Positions 14,901 to 22,550 of a stretch of DNA of 27,095 nucleotides are shown one piece after another. Below the pieces are notes generated by a model. The model made no database searches. It was given only the letters and a program-made list of their open reading frames with translations, and was not told the origin of the DNA. The stretch is taken from the NCBI GenBank assembly GCA_964571375.1, contig CAZNBL010000016.1, forward strand, positions 1 to 27,095. The letters are read 5' to 3'. The stretch's first letter is position 1; the number at the start of each line of letters is the position of its first letter. The DNA comes from JAFTYR01 sp964571375. Its GTDB lineage: Bacteria > Pseudomonadota > Gammaproteobacteria > Burkholderiales > Burkholderiaceae_F. The translations under genes were made by a program, and so were the position numbers.

Positions 14901-16265
14901 TTAGATGTCCTTGGCAAGACGTTCGGCAATACCGATGTAGTCATGCGGAGTGAGCTTCTGCAGGGAAGCCTTGGCATCGGCCGGAATTTCCAGATCGGCA
15001 ACGAAAGCGTGCAGAGATTCGGGTGTGATGCCCTTGCCGCGTGTCAGAGCCTTGAGCTGTTCGTACGGGTTTGCAACACCGTAACGGCGCATCACAGTCT
15101 GAATGGCTTCGGCGAGAACTTCCCAGGAGTTGTCGAGGTCGGCGGCAACAGCAGCTTCGTTGAGCTGGAGCTTGCCGAGACCGCGCTGCAGAGCGGCGTA
15201 GCCGCAGAGGCAGTAACCGAAAGCGACACCCATGTTGCGAAGCACTGTGGAGTCGGTGAGGTCACGCTGCCAGCGGGAGATCGGGAGCTTCTGAGACAGG
15301 AATGTCAGGAAGCTGTTGGCCATGCCGAGGTTACCTTCGGAGTTTTCGAAGTCGATCGGGTTGACCTTGTGCGGCATTGTGGAGGAACCGACTTCACCTT
15401 CCTTGAGCTGCTGCTTGAAGTAGTTCATGGAGATGTAGCCCCAGACGTCGCGGTCCAAGTCGATGATGACTGTGTTGAGGCGGGCGATCGCATTGAAGAG
15501 CTCGGCCATGTAGTCATGCGGTTCGATCTGGATGGTGTACGGATTGAATGTCAGGTTCAGACGGTTTTCAATCACGTTGCGGGAGAATGCGGGCCAATCC
15601 TTTTCCGGATAAGCGATGACGTGGGCGTTGTAGTTACCGACGGCGCCGTTCATCTTGGCGAGCATCTTGACACTCTTGATGCCTTCGAGAGCACGTTCGA
15701 GACGGGCTGCAACGTTGGCCATTTCCTTACCGACTGTTGTCGGGCTGGCATGCTGACCGTGAGTGCGGGAGAGCATGGAGACGCCGGCCCATTCGTGAGC
15801 AAAACCCTTGATCTTGGCGATGATGGTTTCGATCTGAGCGCAGAGCACTTCGCGGCCGCGGGAAAGCATAAGGGCGTGGGAAGTGTTGTTGATGTCTTCG
15901 GATGTGCAGCCGAAGTGAACGAATTCGCTGGCGGCAGCAAGATGTTCGTTAGCCTTCATCTTGCCCTTGATCCAGTATTCGACAGCCTTCACGTCGTGGT
16001 TGGTTGTCTTTTCAATGTCCTTGATGGCCTGGCAGTCTTCAAGGCTGAAATCGGAGACGAGAGAGCGCAGATACTGCTTGTCTTCTTCCGGCAACTCATG
16101 AAGTTCGGGCAGGTTGAATTCGGACAGAGCGATCAGCCACTCGATTTCGACTGTGACACGAGCGCGCATGAAAGCGAATTCAGAGAAAACATCACGAAGG
16201 ATTTCAGTTTGGCGACCGTAGCGGCCGTCGAGAGGGGAAACTGCAGTGAGTGCGTTAAGTTCCAT
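14901..16265 (-). CDS. purB: Adenylosuccinate lyase
   Basis: Releases fumarate from SAICAR and from adenylosuccinate, steps 8 and the last AMP step of purine synthesis. At 454 residues it is the E. coli-type PurB. Seen: the opening ALTAVSPLDGRYG, EWLIALSEF, TTNHDVKAVEY, FVHFGCTSEDINN, the catalytic SRTHGQHASPTTVGKE, and the fumarase/lyase signature GSSTMPHKVNPIDFENSEGN at about 293-312. The start ATG is preceded only by a weak GGA about 9 bases away. purC, purE and purK lie about 8 kb further on in the same direction, in a separate unit. Confidence 0.97.
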   Translation of the reverse strand: MELNALTAVSPLDGRYGRQTEILRDVFSEFAFMRARVTVEIEWLIALSEFNLPELHELPEEDKQYLRSLVSDFSLEDCQAIKDIEKTTNHDVKAVEYWIKGKMKANEHLAAASEFVHFGCTSEDINNTSHALMLSRGREVLCAQIETIIAKIKGFAHEWAGVSMLSRTHGQHASPTTVGKEMANVAARLERALEGIKSVKMLAKMNGAVGNYNAHVIAYPEKDWPAFSRNVIENRLNLTFNPYTIQIEPHDYMAELFNAIARLNTVIIDLDRDVWGYISMNYFKQQLKEGEVGSSTMPHKVNPIDFENSEGNLGMANSFLTFLSQKLPISRWQRDLTDSTVLRNMGVAFGYCLCGYAALQRGLGKLQLNEAAVAADLDNSWEVLAEAIQTVMRRYGVANPYEQLKALTRGKGITPESLHAFVADLEIPADAKASLQKLTPHDYIGIAERLAKDI

Positions 16266-16303
16266 GAGTTTTTTCCAAAAGGACTGGTGAGAATTTCTTA
16301 ATT

Positions 16304-16787
16304 TTAAAGGACTACGGGCTCGTTCGGGAGAGGATCGCTTACGGGCTTATTGGGGAAAGTTCCCGAGAGCTTTTCCGAAAGAGTTTTCAGCGCAAAATCG
16401 ATGCCGCCCGAGAAGTCTTTGGTCTTAAAGGCGAGCGAAAGTTTTTCGATAACCGCATCGAGCTCTTCTTTGCTTAAAACGCGTGCGGCAGCACGGTCGA
16501 CAACCAGTTCGATCGCATGATCGGTGAGGTTGATGTAGAGCAATACGCCGGGTGTCCCAGCAACGGTACTTGGCAAACAAATCTTCTGCGCGAAGAGACG
16601 AAGGTGCGTCTTCCCTTGTGTAACTCAAGGGAAGGGTACGTTCGATAATGACCAGAAACTCTGCCGAGGTACGTGTTTCCGCTTCTGCAACAGATGCCTC
16701 GATGCTGTTGAGAACCTCTTCGGAGAGCACGGAACTCAGCGGAAGCGCAGAGTAAATCCAATGTTTGAAACTTCTTGCAAATGACAT
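16304..16787 (-). pseudogene. Second TPM-domain (YgcG-like) protein, frame broken
   Basis: Two overlapping frames together make one TPM-domain protein. The first (from ATG 16787, with GGGAG about 8 bases upstream) gives SEEVLNSIEASVAEAE, TSAEFLVIIERTLPL and EDLFAKYRCWDT, then turns into Arg/Cys-rich nonsense. The next frame (+1) takes over near 16560 as GVLLYINLTDHAIELVVDRAAARVLSKEEL and runs to 16304. Related proteins read these parts continuously (a KYR-WDT segment joined to GVLLYINL). A small indel near 16545-16562 is the simplest explanation. It may be real decay or an assembly error, given the N gap 300 bases away. The ATG follows the upstream TPM stop directly (TAAATG), so the gene belongs to the lemA operon. 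Confidence 0.75.
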
Positions 16788-17855
16788 TTACCAACTCCCG
16801 CTAGCACCGCCGCCGGCAGAATCTCCGCCGCCGCCCGATCCGGCTCCGCCGCCCATGCCGCCGAAACCGCCTCCGCCGAANNNNNNNNNNNNNNNNNNNN
16901 NNNNNNNNNNNNNNNNNNNNNNNNNNNNNNNNNNNNNNNNNNNNNNNNNNNNNNNNNNNNNNNNNNNNNNNNNNNNNNNNCCGCCGCCCATACCGCCGAA
17001 TCCGCCGCCTCCGAAGTTATCCCACTGGTTGCGGGAGCGTCTGCGGGTGCGATAGATACGTCGGCTGCGCTTTTCACCGGCTTCGAGGACTTCGTCCGGG
17101 ATGAGAAGACAGGCTGTAACCACAATTACTGCAATGATGAGACCGGCGACAAGCGACTGCATGACAAAAGCACCGAAAGCACCGACCGCAAGTCCGGCAA
17201 CGGGGGCGCCCTTCTTCTTGCCGAGCAGTTGTCTGAGCATCATCGTGGCAACAAAACCGATAAACATAATGGCAATCCAGGGCTGATCCCAAAGCGGTTC
17301 GCCCTCTGCTCTTTCATGCTTGCCCCATGCATCGGGGTCGGGAGCGGGAAGGTTTTCGCCCTTGATCAGCATGAAGACCTGATCAAGACCGCGGCTGATG
17401 CCCTGATAGTAGTTGCCGACCTTAAAGGACGGAAATACGGTCTCATTGAGGATTCTGGACGCAGCAACGTCGGGAATTGCGCCTTCGAGCGCTCTGTTGA
17501 TATCAAGGCGGGCGCGTCGGTCGTTGACGGAGACGACAAAGAGCAGACCGTCGCCGATATTCTTGCGGCCGAGCTTCCAGTTGTCTCCGACCCGATGGGC
17601 GTAGTCTTCGATCGGTTCTCCGTTGAGCGTCGGTACGATAATGACACCGATCTGGGAGCCGTAAGCTCTCTCAAAGTCGTTGAGTTTCGTCTCCAGCGCT
17701 CTCTTTTGCTCTGCGGAAAGAATACGTGCGCTGTCAGTAACGTACGCCACCTCCGGTACCGGCAGTAACTCTGCGGCTCCGGCCGAGCCGATCCAAGCGG
17801 TCAGACTCAAAAAGCAGGCGGCGATCCAGAGCAGGAAATTATTTCTTGCTGTCAA
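16788..17855 (-). CDS. TPM-domain membrane protein with glycine-rich tail (YgcG family), contains assembly gap
   Basis: A signal peptide (FLLWIAACFLSLTAWIGSAGA) precedes a TPM domain at about 28-165: LPVPEVAYVTDSARILSAEQ, SQIGVIIVPTLNGEPIEDYA, GDGLLFVVSVNDRRARLDI and FKVGNYYQGISRGLDQV. Two hydrophobic segments follow (near 193-207 and 222-252), then a basic patch (KRSRRIYRTRRRSRN) and a Gly-Phe-rich tail ending GGASGSW. This matches YgcG/Rpf1-like proteins that accompany LemA; the molecular role is unknown. The start is a TTG inside the lemA end (17-base overlap), supported by the signal peptide and a distant GAAGGT. The tail is interrupted by 100 Ns, so its length is unknown. Frame is consistent on both sides. 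Confidence 0.85.
   Translation of the reverse strand: MTARNNFLLWIAACFLSLTAWIGSAGAAELLPVPEVAYVTDSARILSAEQKRALETKLNDFERAYGSQIGVIIVPTLNGEPIEDYAHRVGDNWKLGRKNIGDGLLFVVSVNDRRARLDINRALEGAIPDVAASRILNETVFPSFKVGNYYQGISRGLDQVFMLIKGENLPAPDPDAWGKHERAEGEPLWDQPWIAIMFIGFVATMMLRQLLGKKKGAPVAGLAVGAFGAFVMQSLVAGLIIAVIVVTACLLIPDEVLEAGEKRSRRIYRTRRRSRNQWDNFGGGGFGGMGGXXXXXXXXXXXXXXXXXXXXXXXXXXXXXXXXXXFGGGGFGGMGGGAGSGGGGDSAGGGASGSW
16881..16980. other. 100-base run of N (assembly gap)
   Basis: Exactly 100 undetermined bases within the Gly-rich coding tail. The flanks on both sides encode the same FGGGGFGGMGG unit, so a tandem GC-rich repeat probably prevented assembly. The size 100 is probably a placeholder. Confidence 0.97.
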
Positions 17856-18444
17856 AATTGAAATCTACCTTCGGAGCGGTGGAAATAGCAGCTTCGTCTG
17901 CAACGGTGAACTGCGGCTTGGCCTTGTAATCGAAGATCCAGGTCCAGATCATCTGCGGGAACTGACGGACAAAGGTGTTGTACTGCTGAACCGATTTGAT
18001 GTAACGGTTGCGTGCGATCGAAATACGGTTTTCACAACCTTCAAGCTGAACGCGAAGTTCCTGGAAGCCCTTGTTGCTGTTTAAAGTCGGATAACGTTCG
18101 ACGTTGACGAGCAGACGGCTCAAAGCTCCGGAGAGTTCGCCCTGTGCCTTGGTGAATTTCGAGAAAGCTTCGGGGTCATTTAAGAGTTCCGGAGTAGCCT
18201 GAATCGAGGTGGCTTTGGAACGGGCATTGATGACATCGGTAAGTGTCGATTTTTCAAAATCGGCTTCACCCTTGACCGAGTTGACGACATTCGGAATCAG
18301 ATCGCTGCGTCTTTGATATTGGTTGAGAACTTCGCTCCATTCGGCTGTGACGGCTTCGTCCATCGACTGGATTTCGTTGTAACCGCATCCGCTCAGAGAG
18401 AGCGATAAGAGCAATGTGCTGAGGATCAATAAAAGTCGTTTCAT
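17839..18444 (-). CDS. lemA: LemA family lipoprotein
   Basis: A 201-residue LemA-type protein. A short signal peptide ends in a lipobox (LSLSGC), so Cys20 should be lipidated. The LemA core follows: YNEIQSMDEAVTAEWSEVLNQYQRRSDLIPNVVNSVKG, then TPELLNDPEAFSKFTKAQGELSGALSRLLV with YPTLNSNKGFQELRVQLEG and ENRISIARNRYIKSVQQYNTFVRQFP. LemA proteins are mostly helical, membrane-attached and of unknown biochemical role, and are commonly encoded with TPM/YgcG proteins, as here. The ATG at 18444 has no close Shine-Dalgarno sequence, but a perfect AAGGAGG lies 46 bases upstream behind a hairpin. Confidence 0.93.
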   Translation of the reverse strand: MKRLLLILSTLLLSLSLSGCGYNEIQSMDEAVTAEWSEVLNQYQRRSDLIPNVVNSVKGEADFEKSTLTDVINARSKATSIQATPELLNDPEAFSKFTKAQGELSGALSRLLVNVERYPTLNSNKGFQELRVQLEGCENRISIARNRYIKSVQQYNTFVRQFPQMIWTWIFDYKAKPQFTVADEAAISTAPKVDFNFDSKK

Positions 18445-18497
18445 AATAATCGGCGATCTTTCCGCTAAGCTTTATTCGGAAGATGAGCCGCCTCCTT
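18445..18497 (-). promoter_or_regulatory. Hairpin-separated ribosome site in the lemA leader
   Basis: On the minus strand AAGGAGG (18491-18497) is followed by a hairpin that pairs 18477-18484 with 18456-18464 (one bulged base) and 18489-18492 with 18452-18455, then by 7 unpaired bases before the lemA ATG. No start codon lies at a normal distance from AAGGAGG. Folding would bring it next to the lemA start; this is inferred. Confidence 0.35.
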
Positions 18498-18613
18498 TTT
18501 ATCTGGGGTTCGCTGGGTTGTAAGTTACGCTCGGGCGGTTATTCCTGAAAACTTATTCAAGAATTCCCCGTAATCCCGAGCTTAAGCGATATCGGTTCGG
18601 GTGACTATGCGTA

Positions 18614-19192
18614 TTAAGGCCAAACCGACAGGAAGGCCTCTGCATCCGGACTTTCTTCGATTGTATGTTCTTCTTCCTTAGCAGTGCCGACCATCAGCCA
18701 GCAGGCAACTTGTTCGCCCGGCTTACAAAGGGCTGCAGTGACTTCGGGATAAGCTGTGCTCGAGCCGCTGACGATTTTGCCTGAGAAGCCCTGCAGTTCG
18801 AGCGCATTCAAGATGCTGCCTGCAAAAGCACCGCAGGTCATCCATTGTTCGTGCTGAGGAACTTTCGGATGGTGTTTGTCGATGTTGACGATAAAGGCGA
18901 GCAGACCGGGAGCTTTCTTTGCTTTGGCTTCGGCTTTTTCCGCTTCTGCCGGAGTGGCGCCCAAAGCTTCTGCGCCGCGGGCCAATACCTTTCCGAGCTT
19001 TTCAAGATCTTCAATGATTGCGACTCTGCAGGGATGCAGACCGAGATGGTCGGGCTGACGCAGAGCAACGCGGATAGCTTCAAGATAATGCTCGCGCTCG
19101 GGGACCGGGAATGTCAGATGTTTACCGCCGACAGATGTTCTTGATTTCAGGCGCTCAAGAATATCGCGGACAGGAAAATCCGGATTTGTCAT
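18614..19192 (-). CDS. Nitroreductase family protein (YdjA-like)
   Basis: A 192-residue single-domain protein resembling the small FMN nitroreductases of the YdjA group. Seen: LKSRTSVGGKHLTFPVPE at the start (in YdjA-like proteins this arginine/serine segment contacts FMN phosphate), RVALRQPDHLGLHPCRVAII, a Lys/Ala/Glu-rich helix, APGLLAFIVNIDKH, the EQWMTCGAFAGSILNALELQGF helix and GSSTAYPEV. These parts follow family order, but the C-terminal FMN/ loop region looks divergent, so activity is not assured. AGGAG about 9 bases before the ATG supports the start. It is divergent from kynB and followed 169 bases later by lemA, with no clear terminator between. The natural substrate is unknown. Confidence 0.75.
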   Translation of the reverse strand: MTNPDFPVRDILERLKSRTSVGGKHLTFPVPEREHYLEAIRVALRQPDHLGLHPCRVAIIEDLEKLGKVLARGAEALGATPAEAEKAEAKAKKAPGLLAFIVNIDKHHPKVPQHEQWMTCGAFAGSILNALELQGFSGKIVSGSSTAYPEVTAALCKPGEQVACWLMVGTAKEEEHTIEESPDAEAFLSVWP

Positions 19193-19281
19193 AACAAATA
19201 CTCCTACAATCGTATGGGGTTATTGTGCACCCGTTGGGAAGTGCCGTGAAACCCTTTGTATGAAAAGACTTCGGAGAACCT

Positions 19282-19863
19282 ATGAAAATTTATGATCTCA
19301 GCAAGCCAGTTGACGCTTCGAGTCCCTGTTATCCGGGCGATACGCCGTTTCGCAGCCGCTGGATCAGCGAAGGAGAGGTTTTCACGAGCGAAGTCACCTT
19401 TACGCCGCATGTCGGTACACATATCGATGCTCCGTTGCATTTTGCGTGCAACCGAAAGGGAGTCGGAGAGGCGCCTCTTGAGATATTCGTCGGTCCGTGC
19501 CGCGTGATTCGTCCGGATTGTTCATCCCGTACGGTTGGAAATGAGGATGTCCCGCCGATGAACGGTGAGGAACGTGTTCTTTTTGCTCTCAACGGTACCG
19601 ATCAGGGGTTAAGTTCAGAACTTTGCCGCCGGCTTGTTGAGGAAGGTGTGAAACTTGTCGGGACGAGTGCGGCATCCGTAGATCCTGAGCCGACGGAAGA
19701 CTATCCTGCGCACGAAGTATTGTTGAGCTCCGGTATCTATCTTCTCGAAAACTTAAGTCTTGAGGGTGTGCCCGAAGGTCGTTACGAACTCCATGCCGCA
19801 CCGCTTCGCTGGTGCGAAACCGAAGCAAGCCCTGTGCGGGCTTACCTCATCGACCGTTTATAA
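19282..19863 (+). CDS. kynB: Cyclase-family metal hydrolase, kynurenine formamidase-like
   Basis: A 193-residue member of the Zn-dependent cyclase/arylformamidase family. The metal motif is HVGTHIDAPLHF (H43, H47, D49, H53). KynB-like surroundings include the start KIYDLSKPVDASSPCYPGD, APLEIFVGPCRVIRPD and GTSAASVDPEPTEDYPAHEVLLSSGIYLLENL, containing the His and Glu expected near the site, and the ending YELHAAPLRWCETEASPVRAYL. KynB hydrolyses N-formylkynurenine to kynurenine and formate. It is slightly shorter than usual (about 205-210), and no kynA or kynU is nearby, so the physiological substrate may differ. GGAG lies 5 bases before the ATG. The stop overlaps the convergent murI stop by 6 bases. 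Confidence 0.78.
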   Translation: MKIYDLSKPVDASSPCYPGDTPFRSRWISEGEVFTSEVTFTPHVGTHIDAPLHFACNRKGVGEAPLEIFVGPCRVIRPDCSSRTVGNEDVPPMNGEERVLFALNGTDQGLSSELCRRLVEEGVKLVGTSAASVDPEPTEDYPAHEVLLSSGIYLLENLSLEGVPEGRYELHAAPLRWCETEASPVRAYLIDRL

Positions 19864-20658
19864 ATCGGCGCTCAGTACCTTGACCGGCCTCTTTAAAAGA
19901 GAGGCGATTACTTTTTCCGTATTTTCGGTAGGACCCGAGATATAAAACTCTTCCTTTCTGGGAACTGTTCTTTCGTTGGCAAGCGAATGGTTTTCTTCGA
20001 GTTTGCGGCGCAGCTGTCTTGCAACGGCGTGACTCGGGTCGATCAGTTCGACGCTTCCCTGCGGAAAGAATGAAGTGATTTCGTCGGCAAGGAACGGATA
20101 GTGTGTGCAGCCGAGAACGATCTTGTCGCAATCGGCTTTGACGAGCGGATCGAGATAGCGTTCGAGAAGTGCCATCGTTTCAGGAGAGGAACCTTTGCCG
20201 GCTTCGACTGCGTCGGCTAATCCCGGGCATGCAATAGGAATCACGCGTGCGGCATTGCCGCCGAATCTTTCAAGCAAAGACGCAAATCGCTCGCTCTGAA
20301 TTGTTCTGGTGGTTGCCATCACACCCACCGTGCCGGTTCGGGTCTGAGCGGCGGCAGGTTTAACTGCAGGTTCGATACCGATAACAGGAATCGAAAGACG
20401 TTCTCTCAATGCAGGAACGGAGGCGGCAGTTGCGGTATTGCAGGCAACAACAATGGCCTTGGCGTTGTGTTCGATCAGAAAGTCTGCGATGCGGAAGACG
20501 CGCTCGGTGATGAAGGCCTCCGAGCGGTCGCCGTAAGGCGCATGGCTGCAGTCGCCGAAATAAAGGAGATCTTCGTTCGGAAGGTCTTCGCTTACGGCCC
20601 GCATGACGGATAGTCCGCCGAGACCGGAATCAAAAATACCGACAGGCTGATTAAGCAT
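19858..20658 (-). CDS. murI: Glutamate racemase
   Basis: Interconverts L- and D-glutamate, supplying D-Glu for peptidoglycan. It has 266 residues and the two-cysteine catalytic layout: C73 in VVACNTATAAS and C184 in IVLGCTHYPFL. The substrate-binding opening is VGIFDSGLGGLSVMR (D10, S11), with YFGDCSHAPYGDRS and VIGIEPAVKPAA also present. Its start overlaps the transporter stop by 8 bases, and it is the last gene of the long minus-strand run. The 3' end overlaps kynB, leaving no room for an intergenic terminator. Confidence 0.96.
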   Translation of the reverse strand: MLNQPVGIFDSGLGGLSVMRAVSEDLPNEDLLYFGDCSHAPYGDRSEAFITERVFRIADFLIEHNAKAIVVACNTATAASVPALRERLSIPVIGIEPAVKPAAAQTRTGTVGVMATTRTIQSERFASLLERFGGNAARVIPIACPGLADAVEAGKGSSPETMALLERYLDPLVKADCDKIVLGCTHYPFLADEITSFFPQGSVELIDPSHAVARQLRRKLEENHSLANERTVPRKEEFYISGPTENTEKVIASLLKRPVKVLSADL

Positions 20659-21556
20659 TTTCTCCTCGATTCATTTTTTTCTGCTGCAGATATTTCGGCA
20701 GCCATGAGCTCAGCAGTACGCTGCCGATCACCAAGAGACACCCGATAAAACCGCCTGTGCCGAGGCGCTCGCCCACGCAGTAGCCGATGATGCCGGCAAA
20801 GACGGGTTCAAGCGTATAGATAAGAACCGCACGTACCGGTGCTACGGATTTCTGAGCCCAGGAAATCGCATATTGATTGAAGGCAATCATGCCGACAAGA
20901 ATACCGAGACAGGTAAAGAGTTGCCAGTTTGCCTCGAATCGGACGGTTTCGCAGACTGCGCAGTAGGCGGCAGCCAGGGCGGAAACGACAACGAGTTGCG
21001 TGAAGCAGAATGCAGTCGGTTCGCACTGTTTGGCGTAGAAACTGATGACGATAATTTCCAGGGCGCAGGCAAGCGCACTTGCCACCGTCAGCCATTCTCC
21101 GAGACTGCCGTCAAAGGAAAGACTGAAGGGGTCCATGATGAGGAGCATGCCGAGAAAGGCAACGGCAATGCCGGCCGAAGTGATCTTTCCCGGTAATTTG
21201 CGCAGAAAAATCATCTGCAGCAACGGAACAAACGGTACATAGAGCGCCGTCAGAAATGCCGAGACGGAACTTGAAATCCACTGCAGGCCGACGGTCTGCA
21301 GAAAATAGCCGAAAAAGATACAGGTACCGGTCAGGCAGCCCGCAATCCAATCGATACGGCGGAGCTTAAAGAGGCGGCTTCTGAGAATAGCCGCCATCAG
21401 CAGCGCACCGAAGCCGAATCTCAGTGCAACAAGCAGTGCAGGAGAAATCGACTCCAATGCGACGGAGAGAAGAATAAAGGAACTGCCCCAGAGCGCGGAG
21501 ACAAGAACGAGTACGAGCTCCGGAGTCCGGGCTGCCGAGGCGGTTTCTAATTTCAA
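20651..21556 (-). CDS. EamA/DMT-family transporter
   Basis: A 301-residue inner-membrane protein with about ten hydrophobic helices in two halves, typical of the drug/metabolite transporter (RhaT/EamA) type. Seen: LVLVSALWGSSFILLSVALESISPALLVALRFGFGALL-like first half, GYFLQTVGLQWISSSVSAFLTALYVPFVPLL, and a second-half repeat with SWAQKSVAPVRAVLIYTLEPVFAGIIGY and GGFIGCLLVIGSVLLSS. The substrate (amino acid, metabolite or drug) is unknown. It overlaps the upstream pseudouridine synthase by 4 bases and murI by 8, so the three are co-translated. Confidence 0.9.
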   Translation of the reverse strand: MKLETASAARTPELVLVLVSALWGSSFILLSVALESISPALLVALRFGFGALLMAAILRSRLFKLRRIDWIAGCLTGTCIFFGYFLQTVGLQWISSSVSAFLTALYVPFVPLLQMIFLRKLPGKITSAGIAVAFLGMLLIMDPFSLSFDGSLGEWLTVASALACALEIIVISFYAKQCEPTAFCFTQLVVVSALAAAYCAVCETVRFEANWQLFTCLGILVGMIAFNQYAISWAQKSVAPVRAVLIYTLEPVFAGIIGYCVGERLGTGGFIGCLLVIGSVLLSSWLPKYLQQKKMNRGENA

Positions 21557-22530
21557 CGACGTCCTCCTTCACGACGGAAGGGCTTGGCATTGAAGGATTC
21601 TTTTTCAGTGAGATAGCGCCACTGACCGACGGGCAGTTTGCCGAGGCTGATGCCGCCGATGCGTACGCGCTTGAGCTGAACGACCTTGAGACCGACCAAT
21701 TCGCACATACGGCGGATCTGACGGTAGCGGCCTTCATGCAGGATGAACTTGAGCTGATTGGCGTTGAGCCAGCTTACCTCTGCAGGCAGCAGTTCTTTAC
21801 CGTCAAGGCTTAAGCCGTGATTGAGCAGACGCAGCTTTTCAGCCGGGAATTCGGAATTCGGCTTGCCGTTGACCTGTTCGACACGAACGATGTATTCCTT
21901 TTCGACCGTACTGTTTTCGCCGATGATTTCTTTGGCAACACGTCCGTCCTGAGTGAGTACTAATAAACCGGTGGAGTTGATGTCGAGGCGGCCGGCGGGA
22001 ACCAGGCTCTTCAGCTGAGTCGGAGAAAACCGGGTGGCGGAGCGGTCTTCCTTCCAGCGGCTCGCGGCATTGATCAGAACCTTAGCAGGTTCATAGCCGT
22101 CTTCGGCCTGACCGCTGACGTAACCGAGCGGCTTGTGCAGAAGGATGGTGACGCGAGACTGTTGCTCGTTGCTTGCGCGGCGGTCGAGTTCGATTTTTTG
22201 GGTCGGCAGTACCTTGAAGCCGAGCTGATCGACGGTGACGCCGTCAACCTTAACCCAGCCCTTGGCAATCCATTCGTCAGCCTCGCGGCGGCTTGCCAGA
22301 CCGAGTTCGCTCATGCGCTTGGAAAGACGCACCTTGCCGTCCGGATCCGTTGCGGCAGGAACTTGTCCCATGACGCGGATCTGAGACTGAGGACGGGAAA
22401 AAGAGCGTTCGGCCGGTCTGCCCTGAGAGCGTTCCTGGGGACGACCGAAAGAGCGGCCCTGCGGACGTCCGTTCGGTCGGTTCTGAGCGCGCTTGGGAGC
22501 GCCGGGACGGCGGTTGGAATTTTCGTTCAT
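21553..22530 (-). CDS. rRNA pseudouridine synthase (RsuA/RluB/RluF family) with basic N-terminal extension
   Basis: Isomerises a uridine in ribosomal RNA to pseudouridine. Residues 1-50 are low complexity, built of Arg/Pro/Gln/Gly repeats (GRPQGRSFGRPQERSQGRP and similar). An S4 RNA-binding domain follows (about 67-112, RLSKRMSELGLASRREADEWI, KVDG). The catalytic domain has ILLHKPLGYVSGQ and AGRLDINSTGLLVLTQDG with the catalytic D183, then KEYIVRV, GRYRQIRRMCELVGLKVVQLKRVRIG and LPVGQWRYLT. The target may be 23S U2604 (RluF-like) or U2605 (RluB-like); by eye it is closer to the RluF-like proteins of Burkholderiales, so no symbol is given. A weak GAAGAAG precedes the ATG, 20 bases after the tsaC stop. 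Confidence 0.92.
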   Translation of the reverse strand: MNENSNRRPGAPKRAQNRPNGRPQGRSFGRPQERSQGRPAERSFSRPQSQIRVMGQVPAATDPDGKVRLSKRMSELGLASRREADEWIAKGWVKVDGVTVDQLGFKVLPTQKIELDRRASNEQQSRVTILLHKPLGYVSGQAEDGYEPAKVLINAASRWKEDRSATRFSPTQLKSLVPAGRLDINSTGLLVLTQDGRVAKEIIGENSTVEKEYIVRVEQVNGKPNSEFPAEKLRLLNHGLSLDGKELLPAEVSWLNANQLKFILHEGRYRQIRRMCELVGLKVVQLKRVRIGGISLGKLPVGQWRYLTEKESFNAKPFRREGGRR

Positions 22531-22550
22531 AACTTCTTCAAATACGGTAC

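Noticed and set aside
14943..16301. 452-codon plus-strand open frame opposite purB
   Set aside because: It mirrors purB codon structure and its translation shows no recognisable domain.
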